This document shows positions 35,752 to 43,079 of a stretch of 64,000 nucleotides of DNA, in pieces. A program made the position numbers and the translations under genes. This DNA is from Arcticibacterium luteifluviistationis. Its GTDB lineage: Bacteria; Bacteroidota; Bacteroidia; Cytophagales; Spirosomataceae. The stretch spans positions 3,224,001 to 3,288,000 of the forward strand of contig NZ_CP029480.1 of NCBI RefSeq assembly GCF_003258705.1. The letters run 5' to 3'. Numbering within the stretch: the first letter of the stretch is position 1; each line of letters opens with the position of its first letter. The notes beneath the pieces were generated by a model, which was not told where the DNA came from, ran no database searches, and saw only the letters and a program-made list of their open reading frames with translations.

Positions 35752-36105
35752 ATGAAGCTGAAAGTAAATGCAGTTCATTTCACCGCTGACAATACGTTAG
35801 TAGATTTCATCCAACGAAAGCTTAATAAGTTAGATCAATTTCATGACCGAATAATCGGAGCAGACGTTTACCTTAAACTCGAAAAAGGAGACAAATCTGC
35901 TGTTCAGAAGAAACTAATAGAAGTTAGTTTACAAGTACCAGGGAAAACGATTTTTGTAAAAGAGCAAGGAGATTCCTTTGAAGAAGCTACGGACATTGCA
36001 CTTGATGTATTAACGCGTCAGGTCAAAAAAGTTAAACAAAAACAGAACGACAAAAGCCATAAAAAGTCAGAACTAATTATAGAGTCTTCGTCTGATGAAG
36101 ACTAA
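35752..36105 (+). CDS. hpf: Ribosome hibernation promoting factor HPF/RaiA
   Basis: 117 residues from the ATG at 35752; the open frame reaches 12 codons further up, but MKLKVNAVHFTADNTLVDFIQ is the family start. HPF fold: KLNKLDQFHDRIIGADVYLKLEKG, then VSLQVPGKTIFVKEQGDSFEEATDIALDVLTRQVKKVK, a basic helix that binds the 30S decoding region. The short form without the dimerising C-terminal domain. It inactivates ribosomes in stationary phase. Monocistronic with a terminator at its end. Confidence 0.92.
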   Translation: MKLKVNAVHFTADNTLVDFIQRKLNKLDQFHDRIIGADVYLKLEKGDKSAVQKKLIEVSLQVPGKTIFVKEQGDSFEEATDIALDVLTRQVKKVKQKQNDKSHKKSELIIESSSDED

Positions 36106-36126
36106 AATTCAAAGTAAGTTAAATTT

Positions 36127-36150
36127 AAGTCACGGTCTAGGCCGTGACTT
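36127..36150. terminator. Bidirectional terminator shared by hpf and tsaB
   Basis: Stem aagtcacgg/ccgtgactt (36127-36135 with 36142-36150), 6-nt loop, followed by ttttttgttttt on the plus strand and by AAATTT on the minus. It terminates hpf clearly. The last codons and stop of tsaB (36137 onwards) lie inside the stem. Confidence 0.8.
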
Positions 36151-36829
36151 TTTTGTTTTTAGAAGGTGTAGTTCCTACAAACTCTTTCAAGTAAAAAGGC
36201 TCAAAATCTGACACATTCTCAAATTCCCCGTTTTCAAATCTTAAAAAAGCTGCTTGCCCCATATCACAAGCCTTTGGCCTTATTTCAGAACCTAAAAATG
36301 CAGCATTGGGATGAGTTATTATGGTCTTAACTTTTTCTGCACCTTCACCACAAAAAAGAACCTTATTGTCCTTCAGAAATCCCTCAAAGGAATCCTCATC
36401 AACCACCACTGCGGTTGTAGGCATTAACTCTTCCTTCTTAGCATTTACCACCTTGCAATAGACCTCCATTCGCCTAGCATCTAACATAGGGCAAATTAAG
36501 CCATTAAAAGTCGGCTTAATCTGGGCTATCATAATATCTAATGAATTCATGGAGACCAAAGGTAAGTCCATGGCATAACATACACCCTTTACCGTACTTA
36601 CACCAATTCTCAAACCAGTATAAGAACCTGGTCCTTTAGAAACAGCTAAGGCATCCAAGTCTGAAAAATCTTTTTTTGAAACCCTAAGAGCCTGCTCCAT
36701 TAAAACCGTTAACATCTCAGCAGACGAACGCTCTTCAAAAAGTTCAAAGTTAGACCGCACTATTCCGTCTTCATGAATTGCGACAGAACAACCATTTACA
36801 GAGGTTTCAACACTTAATATTAAAGCCAT
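36137..36829 (-). CDS. tsaB: TsaB, tRNA threonylcarbamoyladenosine biosynthesis
   Basis: 230 residues. ASKHA-fold protein: ILSVETSVNGCSVAI, VSKGPGSYTGLRIGVSTVKGVCYAMDLP and MLDARRMEVYCKVV are the family's signature blocks. It forms the TsaBDE complex with TsaD and TsaE for the t6A modification of tRNAs reading ANN codons. tsaD and tsaE are not in the window. It starts within 1 bp of the stop of the CtpA-like gene, so the two are co-transcribed. Confidence 0.93.
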   Translation of the reverse strand: MALILSVETSVNGCSVAIHEDGIVRSNFELFEERSSAEMLTVLMEQALRVSKKDFSDLDALAVSKGPGSYTGLRIGVSTVKGVCYAMDLPLVSMNSLDIMIAQIKPTFNGLICPMLDARRMEVYCKVVNAKKEELMPTTAVVVDEDSFEGFLKDNKVLFCGEGAEKVKTIITHPNAAFLGSEIRPKACDMGQAAFLRFENGEFENVSDFEPFYLKEFVGTTPSKNKKVTA

Positions 36830-38478
36830 TATTTTCCAGCGAGAATAGATTTATATCGAGGCATATCTTTAAAAAGTTTCAAAGCTTCCTGAACTTCATG
36901 ATCTTTTTCAAAAGACACAAACTTCATGGCATTATCATAATGATATCTACTTAAGATCTCTAGAGCTAACTCATCCTTAATCTCGTCTTGATATGTCATC
37001 ATATCCATATCCTTCTTTTTATTAAGCATAGTTCTCAGTGGGCTTAATGAAGATTTAAAACCAGCATAACCTTTATCTTCACTTGCCAAAGATTCTAACT
37101 CAGCAAGAGCTTCTTCCGCTTCATTGACGTAAGCAAATCCTGAAGTTTTTACGTACTCTTTAAAAGCGGTATACAAGTCATCAGAAGGTGTAAAGTTGTC
37201 GCCCGGTATATTTAATTCATTCTTGAAATAGTATTGCGTAGCAAAATCAAAAATGACACCCTTACTAATTAACTGAGCTGTCAATTCAGATAGCTCTTTT
37301 GGTTCAAGGTCAATGTCAGGATCAACCCCACCTCCATCATAAACAGGCCTGCCATTCTTTGTATAAAAAGTAGACTTTAAGGAATCAGGAACTTTCCCAA
37401 CACTTCCATCGGCATTTCTATGGCTATAGTCAATAGCTTGTATACATCTACCTGAAGGTATGTAGTATTTGGCCGTAGTTACTTTTAACTGTGTATTAAA
37501 ACTCAAAGGCCTCGTGGTTTGTACCAATCCCTTTCCAAAAGACTTTTGACCTATCACCACGCCTCTATCGTAATCTTGAAGTGTTCCACTCACAATCTCC
37601 GATGCAGATGCACTACCACTATTTATTAACACAGCTATAGGCATTTCCAAATCAATCGGATTAAAACGTGCGGCATACTTCTTATTCCATTGCCCCACTT
37701 TTCCTTTGGTTTCCACCACTAGCTCCCCTTTCGGAATAAAGAAGTTACAAATATCAATAGCCATATTTAAAAGCCCACCTGGATTTCCTCTCAAATCCAA
37801 AACCAAGCTTTTCATGCCCTGCCCTTTCATTTCCTCAAAAGCCGTTTTGATTTCTGAAGCTGCTGTAGCACTAAAATCATTCAGTTGAATATAGCCTACC
37901 TCATCATTTATCAATCCGTAGTGCGGCACATTGGGGGTTTTAACCACTGCTCTCTTCACACTAAGTTCTAGTGGCTTTTTCTGACCATACCTTTTAATAG
38001 TCAAATCAACTTCGGTATCAGTCTGGCCTTTTAATAATCTACCGAGCTGCTCACTATCTCTTCCTGCCAAGCTAACGCCATTAATTTCAGTAAAAACATC
38101 GCCAATTTTAATTCCTCCTTTATCTGCTGGTGAACCTTCATAAATCATCACCACTGTATGATCACCATAAACATTACTCACCGTAGCTCCAATACCATTA
38201 TACTTACCGGTAGCCATGGTTCTATAATCTTCAATATCATCTTCTGGGTAGAAATTTGTATAAGGGTCCAGCTCTTTTAACATGGAAGTAATGCTAGTAC
38301 GCATTGCCTTATTAGGATTAATCTCATCCACATATAGAGCATTTAACTCTTTAAATAGTGTGGCGAAGATGTCCAAGTTTTTAGCTATCTCAAAGTAACG
38401 GTCTTCATATTTAAAGCCAACTAAAGCTAGCGTAGAAGTAATAAGCCCGATTACCAGGAATCTGTAGGTCTTTTTCAT
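36829..38478 (-). CDS. S41 carboxy-terminal processing protease (CtpA-like)
   Basis: 549 residues. An N-terminal hydrophobic segment (about 5-22) serves as signal or anchor. PDZ domain at about 90-175 (YNGIGATVSNVYGDHTVVMIYEGSPADKGGI). Catalytic core with GSASASE (nucleophile Ser 291) and SFGKGLVQ (general base Lys 316), 25 residues apart as in CtpA. Periplasmic protease that trims or degrades C-termini. The final 130 residues are a helical extension common in Bacteroidota homologues. First gene of a pair with tsaB. Confidence 0.92.
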   Translation of the reverse strand: MKKTYRFLVIGLITSTLALVGFKYEDRYFEIAKNLDIFATLFKELNALYVDEINPNKAMRTSITSMLKELDPYTNFYPEDDIEDYRTMATGKYNGIGATVSNVYGDHTVVMIYEGSPADKGGIKIGDVFTEINGVSLAGRDSEQLGRLLKGQTDTEVDLTIKRYGQKKPLELSVKRAVVKTPNVPHYGLINDEVGYIQLNDFSATAASEIKTAFEEMKGQGMKSLVLDLRGNPGGLLNMAIDICNFFIPKGELVVETKGKVGQWNKKYAARFNPIDLEMPIAVLINSGSASASEIVSGTLQDYDRGVVIGQKSFGKGLVQTTRPLSFNTQLKVTTAKYYIPSGRCIQAIDYSHRNADGSVGKVPDSLKSTFYTKNGRPVYDGGGVDPDIDLEPKELSELTAQLISKGVIFDFATQYYFKNELNIPGDNFTPSDDLYTAFKEYVKTSGFAYVNEAEEALAELESLASEDKGYAGFKSSLSPLRTMLNKKKDMDMMTYQDEIKDELALEILSRYHYDNAMKFVSFEKDHEVQEALKLFKDMPRYKSILAGK

Positions 38479-38546
38479 TAATCAGAGTTGAGAGTGATAT
38501 ATTACACTAACGCAAAATCCAAACCAGTCTTTTAAAATCAGAGAAA

Positions 38547-38915
38547 TCAATCTTTAAAATTGGTCAAAAGCTTAACCATTGAAGCTTCTAATAGGCTAAA
38601 GTCCTCAATTTGCTTTGCAATATAAAGAAAAGCAATGTTATAGTTTGACTTGCCTGAAATTAGGTTTTTGTTTAAACGATAAGCCTCTTTCAGCCTTCTT
38701 TTTAATAGGTTACGATCTACCGCCCGTTTGAATTTTCTTTTTGGAACAGAAAAGAGAACTTTAGAAAAGCTTCGTTCATCAAGCTCGTTCAGGCTATAAA
38801 TCATTAAAATAGGGAAAGAGCTTAAACTTTTATTTTGTTTATCCTTCCTGTTAAAAAGACCTTCAATCACTTTTACATGACAAAGTCGCTCCGATTTGTT
38901 GAATGACTTATCCAA
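38547..38915 (-). CDS. rnpA: Ribonuclease P protein component
   Basis: 122 residues. The start codon is TTG, giving MDKSFNKSERLCHVK; no in-frame ATG precedes it. Family motif RAVDRNLLKRRLKEAYRLN, the RNA-binding RNR helix, is intact, as is VLFSVPKRKFKRA. It helps the P RNA cut 5' leaders from tRNA precursors. It follows rpmH on the same strand, the usual rpmH-rnpA order, but a hairpin and a separate -7 box lie between them, so it can be expressed alone. Confidence 0.93.
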   Translation of the reverse strand: MDKSFNKSERLCHVKVIEGLFNRKDKQNKSLSSFPILMIYSLNELDERSFSKVLFSVPKRKFKRAVDRNLLKRRLKEAYRLNKNLISGKSNYNIAFLYIAKQIEDFSLLEASMVKLLTNFKD

Positions 38916-38938
38916 ACTTAATTATTTAAATTAGCAAT

Positions 38939-38946
38939 CAAAGATA
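38939..38946 (-). promoter_or_regulatory. -7 box for rnpA
   Basis: TATCTTTG on the minus strand matches TAnnTTTG and lies 24 bp before the TTG start. It supports separate transcription of rnpA from rpmH. Confidence 0.45.
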
Positions 38947-38981
38947 AAGATAAATCATTGAGATGTGTACAAACCAGAAAA

Positions 38982-38999
38982 GCCACCCAAATTGGTGGC
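38982..38999 (-). terminator. Hairpin between rpmH and rnpA
   Basis: Six-bp GC stem gccacc/ggtggc (38982-38987 with 38994-38999). On the minus strand it is followed by TTTTCTGG. Works as a terminator or attenuator after rpmH. Confidence 0.6.
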
Positions 39000-39027
39000 C
39001 TCACAAAGTCCGTAAATGCTATATAGA

Positions 39028-39183
39028 TTACTTATGCGTTTTTTCGTCAGAAACGGTCAATTTCCATCTCCCTCTGGTACGACGAGCTTTAATAATCTTT
39101 CTTCCACCTACTGTGGCAGAACGCTCGCGAAAACCATGTTTATTCTTACGCTTTCTATTTGACGGCTGGAATGTACGTTTCAT
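39028..39183 (-). CDS. rpmH: Ribosomal protein bL34
   Basis: 51 residues, found by reading the minus strand upstream of rnpA. The sequence starts [20 protein letters not shown] and ends [18 protein letters not shown], very basic and diagnostic of bL34. The central [17 protein letters not shown] differs slightly from the common RMATKNGRRVLA pattern but keeps the basic pattern. Part of the large subunit near the exit tunnel. Own promoter box upstream. Confidence 0.95.
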   Translation of the reverse strand: MKRTFQPSNRKRKNKHGFRERSATVGGRKIIKARRTRGRWKLTVSDEKTHK

Positions 39184-39225
39184 TCTAATTCAATTAATTT
39201 TGTCCTTATCTTAAATTTGGGACTG

Positions 39226-39233
39226 CAAAAGTA
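39226..39233 (-). promoter_or_regulatory. -7 box for rpmH
   Basis: TACTTTTG on the minus strand matches TAnnTTTG, 43 bp before the rpmH ATG. Confidence 0.5.
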
Positions 39234-39269
39234 AAAATTTAATTCTTTATTCCAAAAGTAAACGCAAGA

Positions 39270-40679
39270 ATGAATTACAAAATATCTCACAAAAACACTC
39301 ACACTAAGTACATTCAGGTAGAAGCCTGCTTTTCAAATGTAAGCAAAAAGCTCTTAAACGTAAATTTACCCGCATGGAGGCCTGGTCGTTATGAAATTCA
39401 AAACTTCGCAAAAAACATTGGAAACATGACTTGCGAAGCAGCAAATGGCGAACATTTATCGATAAAAAAGACGAAAAAAGACGTTTGGCAAGTAAAAGCA
39501 AAGGGCCATTCAGAAATAATTATCAAATATGACTTCTATGCAGACATCCAAAATGCAGGAGGAAGTTATGTAGAATCAAAATTTCTTTATCTTAATCCAA
39601 TCAACTTCTGCTTGTATTTAGAAGACCAACAAAATGAAGCTTGCCAACTAGAAATTGACTTCGCTGCCAATACCGATGTTGCTACTGGCATGAGTTTTCA
39701 AAAAGAAGGCAGCATAACCATTTTAAAAGCCAATAATTTTCATGACTTGGTAGACTCCCCTATCATGCTGTCCTCAGCCATTCAGCATAAAACCTACACC
39801 TGTCAAGGTCACCTGTTCCACATTTGGGTGAAAGGTAAAATTGAAATCCCTTGGGATAAAGTACTTACTGACTTTGAAAAATTCACATCAGAACAAATTG
39901 GCGTTTTCGGAGAATTTCCGGTAGGAGAGTATCATTTTATGCTTTGGATGATGAGCAAACCTTACTACCATGGCGTGGAACATCACAACTCCACTATGAT
40001 GACCTTGGGACCAGATGCTCAAAACTTTGATGAAATATACATTGATATTTTAGGCCTCGCCTCCCATGAATTATTCCATACCTGGAACGTCAAAAAAATT
40101 AGACCAAAAGAACTATTACCTTATGATTACAGCCAAGAGAATTACTTCGGAACATGTTTTGTGGCTGAAGGCTTGACCACCTTTTATGGCGATTGGCTGC
40201 TTTACAGAAGTGGCGTTATTGATAAAAAACAATATCAAAATGAACTTGAAACTACCCTAAAAAGGCATTTTGAAGTTGCTGACAATGCCACACAATCACT
40301 GTTAGAGTCTTCATTTGATTTATGGCTTGATGGTTATGAAAAAGGAATTCCTGACAGAAAAGTATCTGTTTATAACAAAGGAGCTATAGCTGGATTGATT
40401 TTACACCACCTTATTCAGCTTAATTCTAACAAAGAAAAAGGACTAGACGATCTTATGAAAGAGCTCTGGCTAGCACATGGAAAACCCCTTAAGGGATACT
40501 CTTACAGAGATTATCAGAATATTTGCAAGAAATTAATTGGCACCAATACATCCAAATACTTCAGAGAGATTATCACAGGGAATCAAAGTATCAAAAAGCA
40601 AACAAATGAAGCACTAAGATCTTTAAATTTCACATTAATAGAAGACCAAAATGGGACTATTTCAGTAGATGACTTATAG
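39270..40679 (+). CDS. M61-family metallopeptidase without PDZ tail
   Basis: 469 residues, no signal peptide, so probably cytosolic. N-terminal beta domain with PAWRPGRYEIQNFAKNI; gluzincin core with HELFH (His 266, Glu 267, His 270), WNVKKIRP and third ligand Glu 300 in VAEGLTTFYGDW. It matches the glycyl aminopeptidase-like M61 family. Full-length relatives of about 580-620 residues end with a PDZ domain; this one stops after the helical domain at a clean stop. Divergent from rpmH, alone on its strand. Confidence 0.88.
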   Translation: MNYKISHKNTHTKYIQVEACFSNVSKKLLNVNLPAWRPGRYEIQNFAKNIGNMTCEAANGEHLSIKKTKKDVWQVKAKGHSEIIIKYDFYADIQNAGGSYVESKFLYLNPINFCLYLEDQQNEACQLEIDFAANTDVATGMSFQKEGSITILKANNFHDLVDSPIMLSSAIQHKTYTCQGHLFHIWVKGKIEIPWDKVLTDFEKFTSEQIGVFGEFPVGEYHFMLWMMSKPYYHGVEHHNSTMMTLGPDAQNFDEIYIDILGLASHELFHTWNVKKIRPKELLPYDYSQENYFGTCFVAEGLTTFYGDWLLYRSGVIDKKQYQNELETTLKRHFEVADNATQSLLESSFDLWLDGYEKGIPDRKVSVYNKGAIAGLILHHLIQLNSNKEKGLDDLMKELWLAHGKPLKGYSYRDYQNICKKLIGTNTSKYFREIITGNQSIKKQTNEALRSLNFTLIEDQNGTISVDDL

Positions 40680-40766
40680 TTCTTGATACACTAATTTTCA
40701 AAGGATTAAATAATCTTCTCAAAAACCAAAAGCAAATTGTTTGGGAAAGATTAGTTTTTTTTTTAG

Positions 40767-40774
40767 TATCTTTG
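40767..40774 (+). promoter_or_regulatory. -7 box for the starch-synthase-like/DUF4270 transcript
   Basis: TATCTTTG matches TAnnTTTG, about 50 bp before the ATG at 40824. A ttg at 40741-40743 lies 23 bp upstream. Confidence 0.55.
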
Positions 40775-40823
40775 CACCCTAATTTGGAAGCACCTTCCGC
40801 ATATTTAACGAAATATTGTCTTT

Positions 40824-41633
40824 ATGAGCAAAATCCGAATTCTCTATCTTACGAGCGAGATCGATCCTTTTTTAGAATTATCAAAAATTGCTACACTTAC
40901 TAAAAAGCTACCTCAAGAAATGCAGGAAAGAGGCATGGAAATCAGAATTCTGATGCCACGTTTCGGAACTATTAATGAGCGTAAAAATAGGCTTCATGAA
41001 GTAGTAAGACTTTCTGGAATCAATATTACTGTAGGAGATGAAGAAAAGCCTTTGATAATCAAGGTTGCTTCTATTCCTTCAGCTAAATTACAAGTTTACT
41101 TTTTAGATAACGAGGATTATTTCCAAAGAAAAACTGTTTTCACTGACAAGCATGGAGCTTTTTATGATGATAATGACGAACGTGCCATTTTCTTCTGTAA
41201 AGGTGCTTTAGAAACTGTCAAAAAACTAGGTTGGGCTCCTGATATTGTGCACTGTACAGATTGGATGACAGCATTAGTTCCTCTTTATTTAAAGACAACT
41301 TATAAAAACGATCCAATATTTAAGAATACGAAGTCCGTTTTTACCGTTTATAATAATGTATTCGAGCACAAGTTTACCGAAGACATGATCCCTAAGGCTA
41401 AAATGTTAGATATATCTGACGAAAACCTAGCCAATTTAAGATCAAGAGATTTCGCTGGCTTTATTAAAATTGGCTGCGAATACGCTGATGTGGTAGTTAA
41501 GGCTAACGAAAACCTTAGTGCTGACATCAGTAACATTGTTAACGAAATTGCAGAGAAAAAAATTGATGCTCAAATTGAAGATGAGAACATTACAGAAACG
41601 TTTTTCCAACTTTACACAGATTTGGCAGAATAG
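40824..41633 (+). CDS. Glycogen/starch synthase-like protein, N-terminal domain only
   Basis: 269 residues. It matches only the first Rossmann domain of GT5 glycogen synthases: LYLTSEIDPFLELSKIATLTKKLPQEMQERG, ILMPRFG, YFLDNEDYF, DNDERAIFFCKGALE and DIVHCTDWMTALVPLYLK. The usual K-x-G-G-L after SE is replaced (ELSKIATL), and the second, nucleotide-sugar-binding domain is wholly absent, so normal glucosyltransfer is unlikely. Gene length is standard for a short family found in Bacteroidota near panC, so this is not a recent truncation. Role unknown; a regulatory or binding role is a guess. Confidence 0.85.
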   Translation: MSKIRILYLTSEIDPFLELSKIATLTKKLPQEMQERGMEIRILMPRFGTINERKNRLHEVVRLSGINITVGDEEKPLIIKVASIPSAKLQVYFLDNEDYFQRKTVFTDKHGAFYDDNDERAIFFCKGALETVKKLGWAPDIVHCTDWMTALVPLYLKTTYKNDPIFKNTKSVFTVYNNVFEHKFTEDMIPKAKMLDISDENLANLRSRDFAGFIKIGCEYADVVVKANENLSADISNIVNEIAEKKIDAQIEDENITETFFQLYTDLAE

Positions 41634-41637
41634 TTTT

Positions 41638-42987
41638 ATGCTTAATAGAATAACTTTAATGCGGAATTCAGTCCTTGTACTGATTTCCGCTTTCTTTTTT
41701 TCCTGTGAAGAACCAAGCAATATTGGTTTTGAGGGAGGGGAAGGTACCGAACAAACTTACTTTACAGACACTTTAGCTGTAGAGTCGAGCACCTATCTGA
41801 TGGATTCAGCAATTACATCAGGTCAATCTTCTGCATTAGTGGGTTCCTTTACAGACCCTTTGTATGGAGAGATAACTTCGGTTGCCTATTTACAACCGGC
41901 CTTAGTGCCAGATATTTATGGAACAGGTCAAACTCCTCTAACCATATCTGAAAATTCCGTCTTTGATTCTTTAAAATTAAGTCTCATTAACAGGACCGTC
42001 TTATTTTATGGAGATAGTACATCAAGTATCACTATCCAAGTTCATAGACTTAAAGAGTCTCTGGAGTTTGGGAAAAATTATAACTACGATGACGAACAAG
42101 CTTACGATGCGACTCCTTTAGTATCAAAAACCTTGACTCGAGAAAACTTCTATAATCCTGCGGATAGCACCATTCCATATATAAAGCTAAAACTTCCCGA
42201 TGCTATTGGTGAAGAATTATTAGCACTAGCCAATAAAGATGCGTCGGCAACAAATGAAGCTTTCACTAAAGCTTTCAAAGGTTTTAGAATATCTGCCTTA
42301 TCTGGAACAAAAACATTAACCTCCTTTAATCTAGGTTCCGTTTCTTCAGATGGTGTTTCGGCTTTAGAGTTTTATTCCCATACACCTGGCGGAACAACCT
42401 CAGATGGCTATGTATTTGAATTTACAACAGCAAGGTATAATCAAATCACAAGTGATAGAAGTGGTACCCTTATAAGCTCTTTGACGCAAAAAACTTTAAG
42501 TCAAAGCAGCTCACTTACTGGTGGAAACACTTATGTTCAAGCTGGTACAGGATTGGCTTCAAAGCTTACCTTTCCAGGTATCGCAAAATTGAACAACCCT
42601 CAAGTCAGTAGAGCCGAACTAGAGTTCAGAGCAGATACCACGACATTTGATCCCAATATATCGCTGACTCAGTTTATAACATTTATAAAGCTTGGCAATA
42701 GTCAGCAAGTAACGAGAATCAACGGTGTTTACGACTTTGTCAATTATGGGCTGAATCCTACTACAGGTATTTTAACTACTTATGTAGACTCTACCAATCT
42801 ATTTATAGCAGATATTACACCCTATTTACAAGATATTGCTTCTAAAAAGAACAAAGATAATGGTATGATCTTAGTTAGTGCAGCACCTACTGATGCCACG
42901 CTACGTTCTGGCACTGTTTACAATAGTCAATTGAATAGGATTTTACTTAAAGATTTCAAACTAAATCTTTACTACTCAGAGAAATAA
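41638..42987 (+). CDS. DUF4270 family lipoprotein
   Basis: About 449 residues from the ATG at 41638, four bases after the previous stop; an ATG at 41659 is an alternative. A hydrophobic leader ends in the lipobox FFFSC, so it should be lipid-anchored. Body has YFTDTLAVESSTYLMDSAITSGQSSALVGSFTDPLYG, the DUF4270 signature, followed by beta-rich repeats. No known function. Sits between the starch-synthase-like gene and glmS; a terminator follows. Confidence 0.85.
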   Translation: MLNRITLMRNSVLVLISAFFFSCEEPSNIGFEGGEGTEQTYFTDTLAVESSTYLMDSAITSGQSSALVGSFTDPLYGEITSVAYLQPALVPDIYGTGQTPLTISENSVFDSLKLSLINRTVLFYGDSTSSITIQVHRLKESLEFGKNYNYDDEQAYDATPLVSKTLTRENFYNPADSTIPYIKLKLPDAIGEELLALANKDASATNEAFTKAFKGFRISALSGTKTLTSFNLGSVSSDGVSALEFYSHTPGGTTSDGYVFEFTTARYNQITSDRSGTLISSLTQKTLSQSSSLTGGNTYVQAGTGLASKLTFPGIAKLNNPQVSRAELEFRADTTTFDPNISLTQFITFIKLGNSQQVTRINGVYDFVNYGLNPTTGILTTYVDSTNLFIADITPYLQDIASKKNKDNGMILVSAAPTDATLRSGTVYNSQLNRILLKDFKLNLYYSEK

Positions 42988-43009
42988 AAATATCCAAAAT
43001 AGACTTTTC

Positions 43010-43045
43010 AAAGAATCCTTATCTGTAAAACGGTAAGGATTCTTT
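43010..43045 (+). terminator. Terminator whose tail overlaps the glmS promoter
   Basis: Perfect 12-bp stem aaagaatcctta/taaggattcttt (43010-43021 with 43034-43045), 12-nt loop, then attttt. The last base of the stem and the T-tract are also the glmS -7 box. Confidence 0.8.
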
Positions 43046-43052
43046 ATTTTTG
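43045..43052 (+). promoter_or_regulatory. -7 box for glmS
   Basis: TATTTTTG matches TAnnTTTG, 27 bp before the glmS ATG, and overlaps the T-tract of the upstream terminator. Confidence 0.55.
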
Positions 43053-43079
43053 CGACCATTACAAAATTCATAAAAACTT

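Noticed and set aside
38913-38915. Upstream ATG start for rnpA
   Set aside because: No in-frame ATG lies between the -7 box and the TTG, and the resulting start MDKSFNKSERL already fits the family.
43022-43079. glmS ribozyme or riboswitch
   Set aside because: The putative leader is only about 20 nt, far too short, and that ribozyme is a Firmicutes feature.
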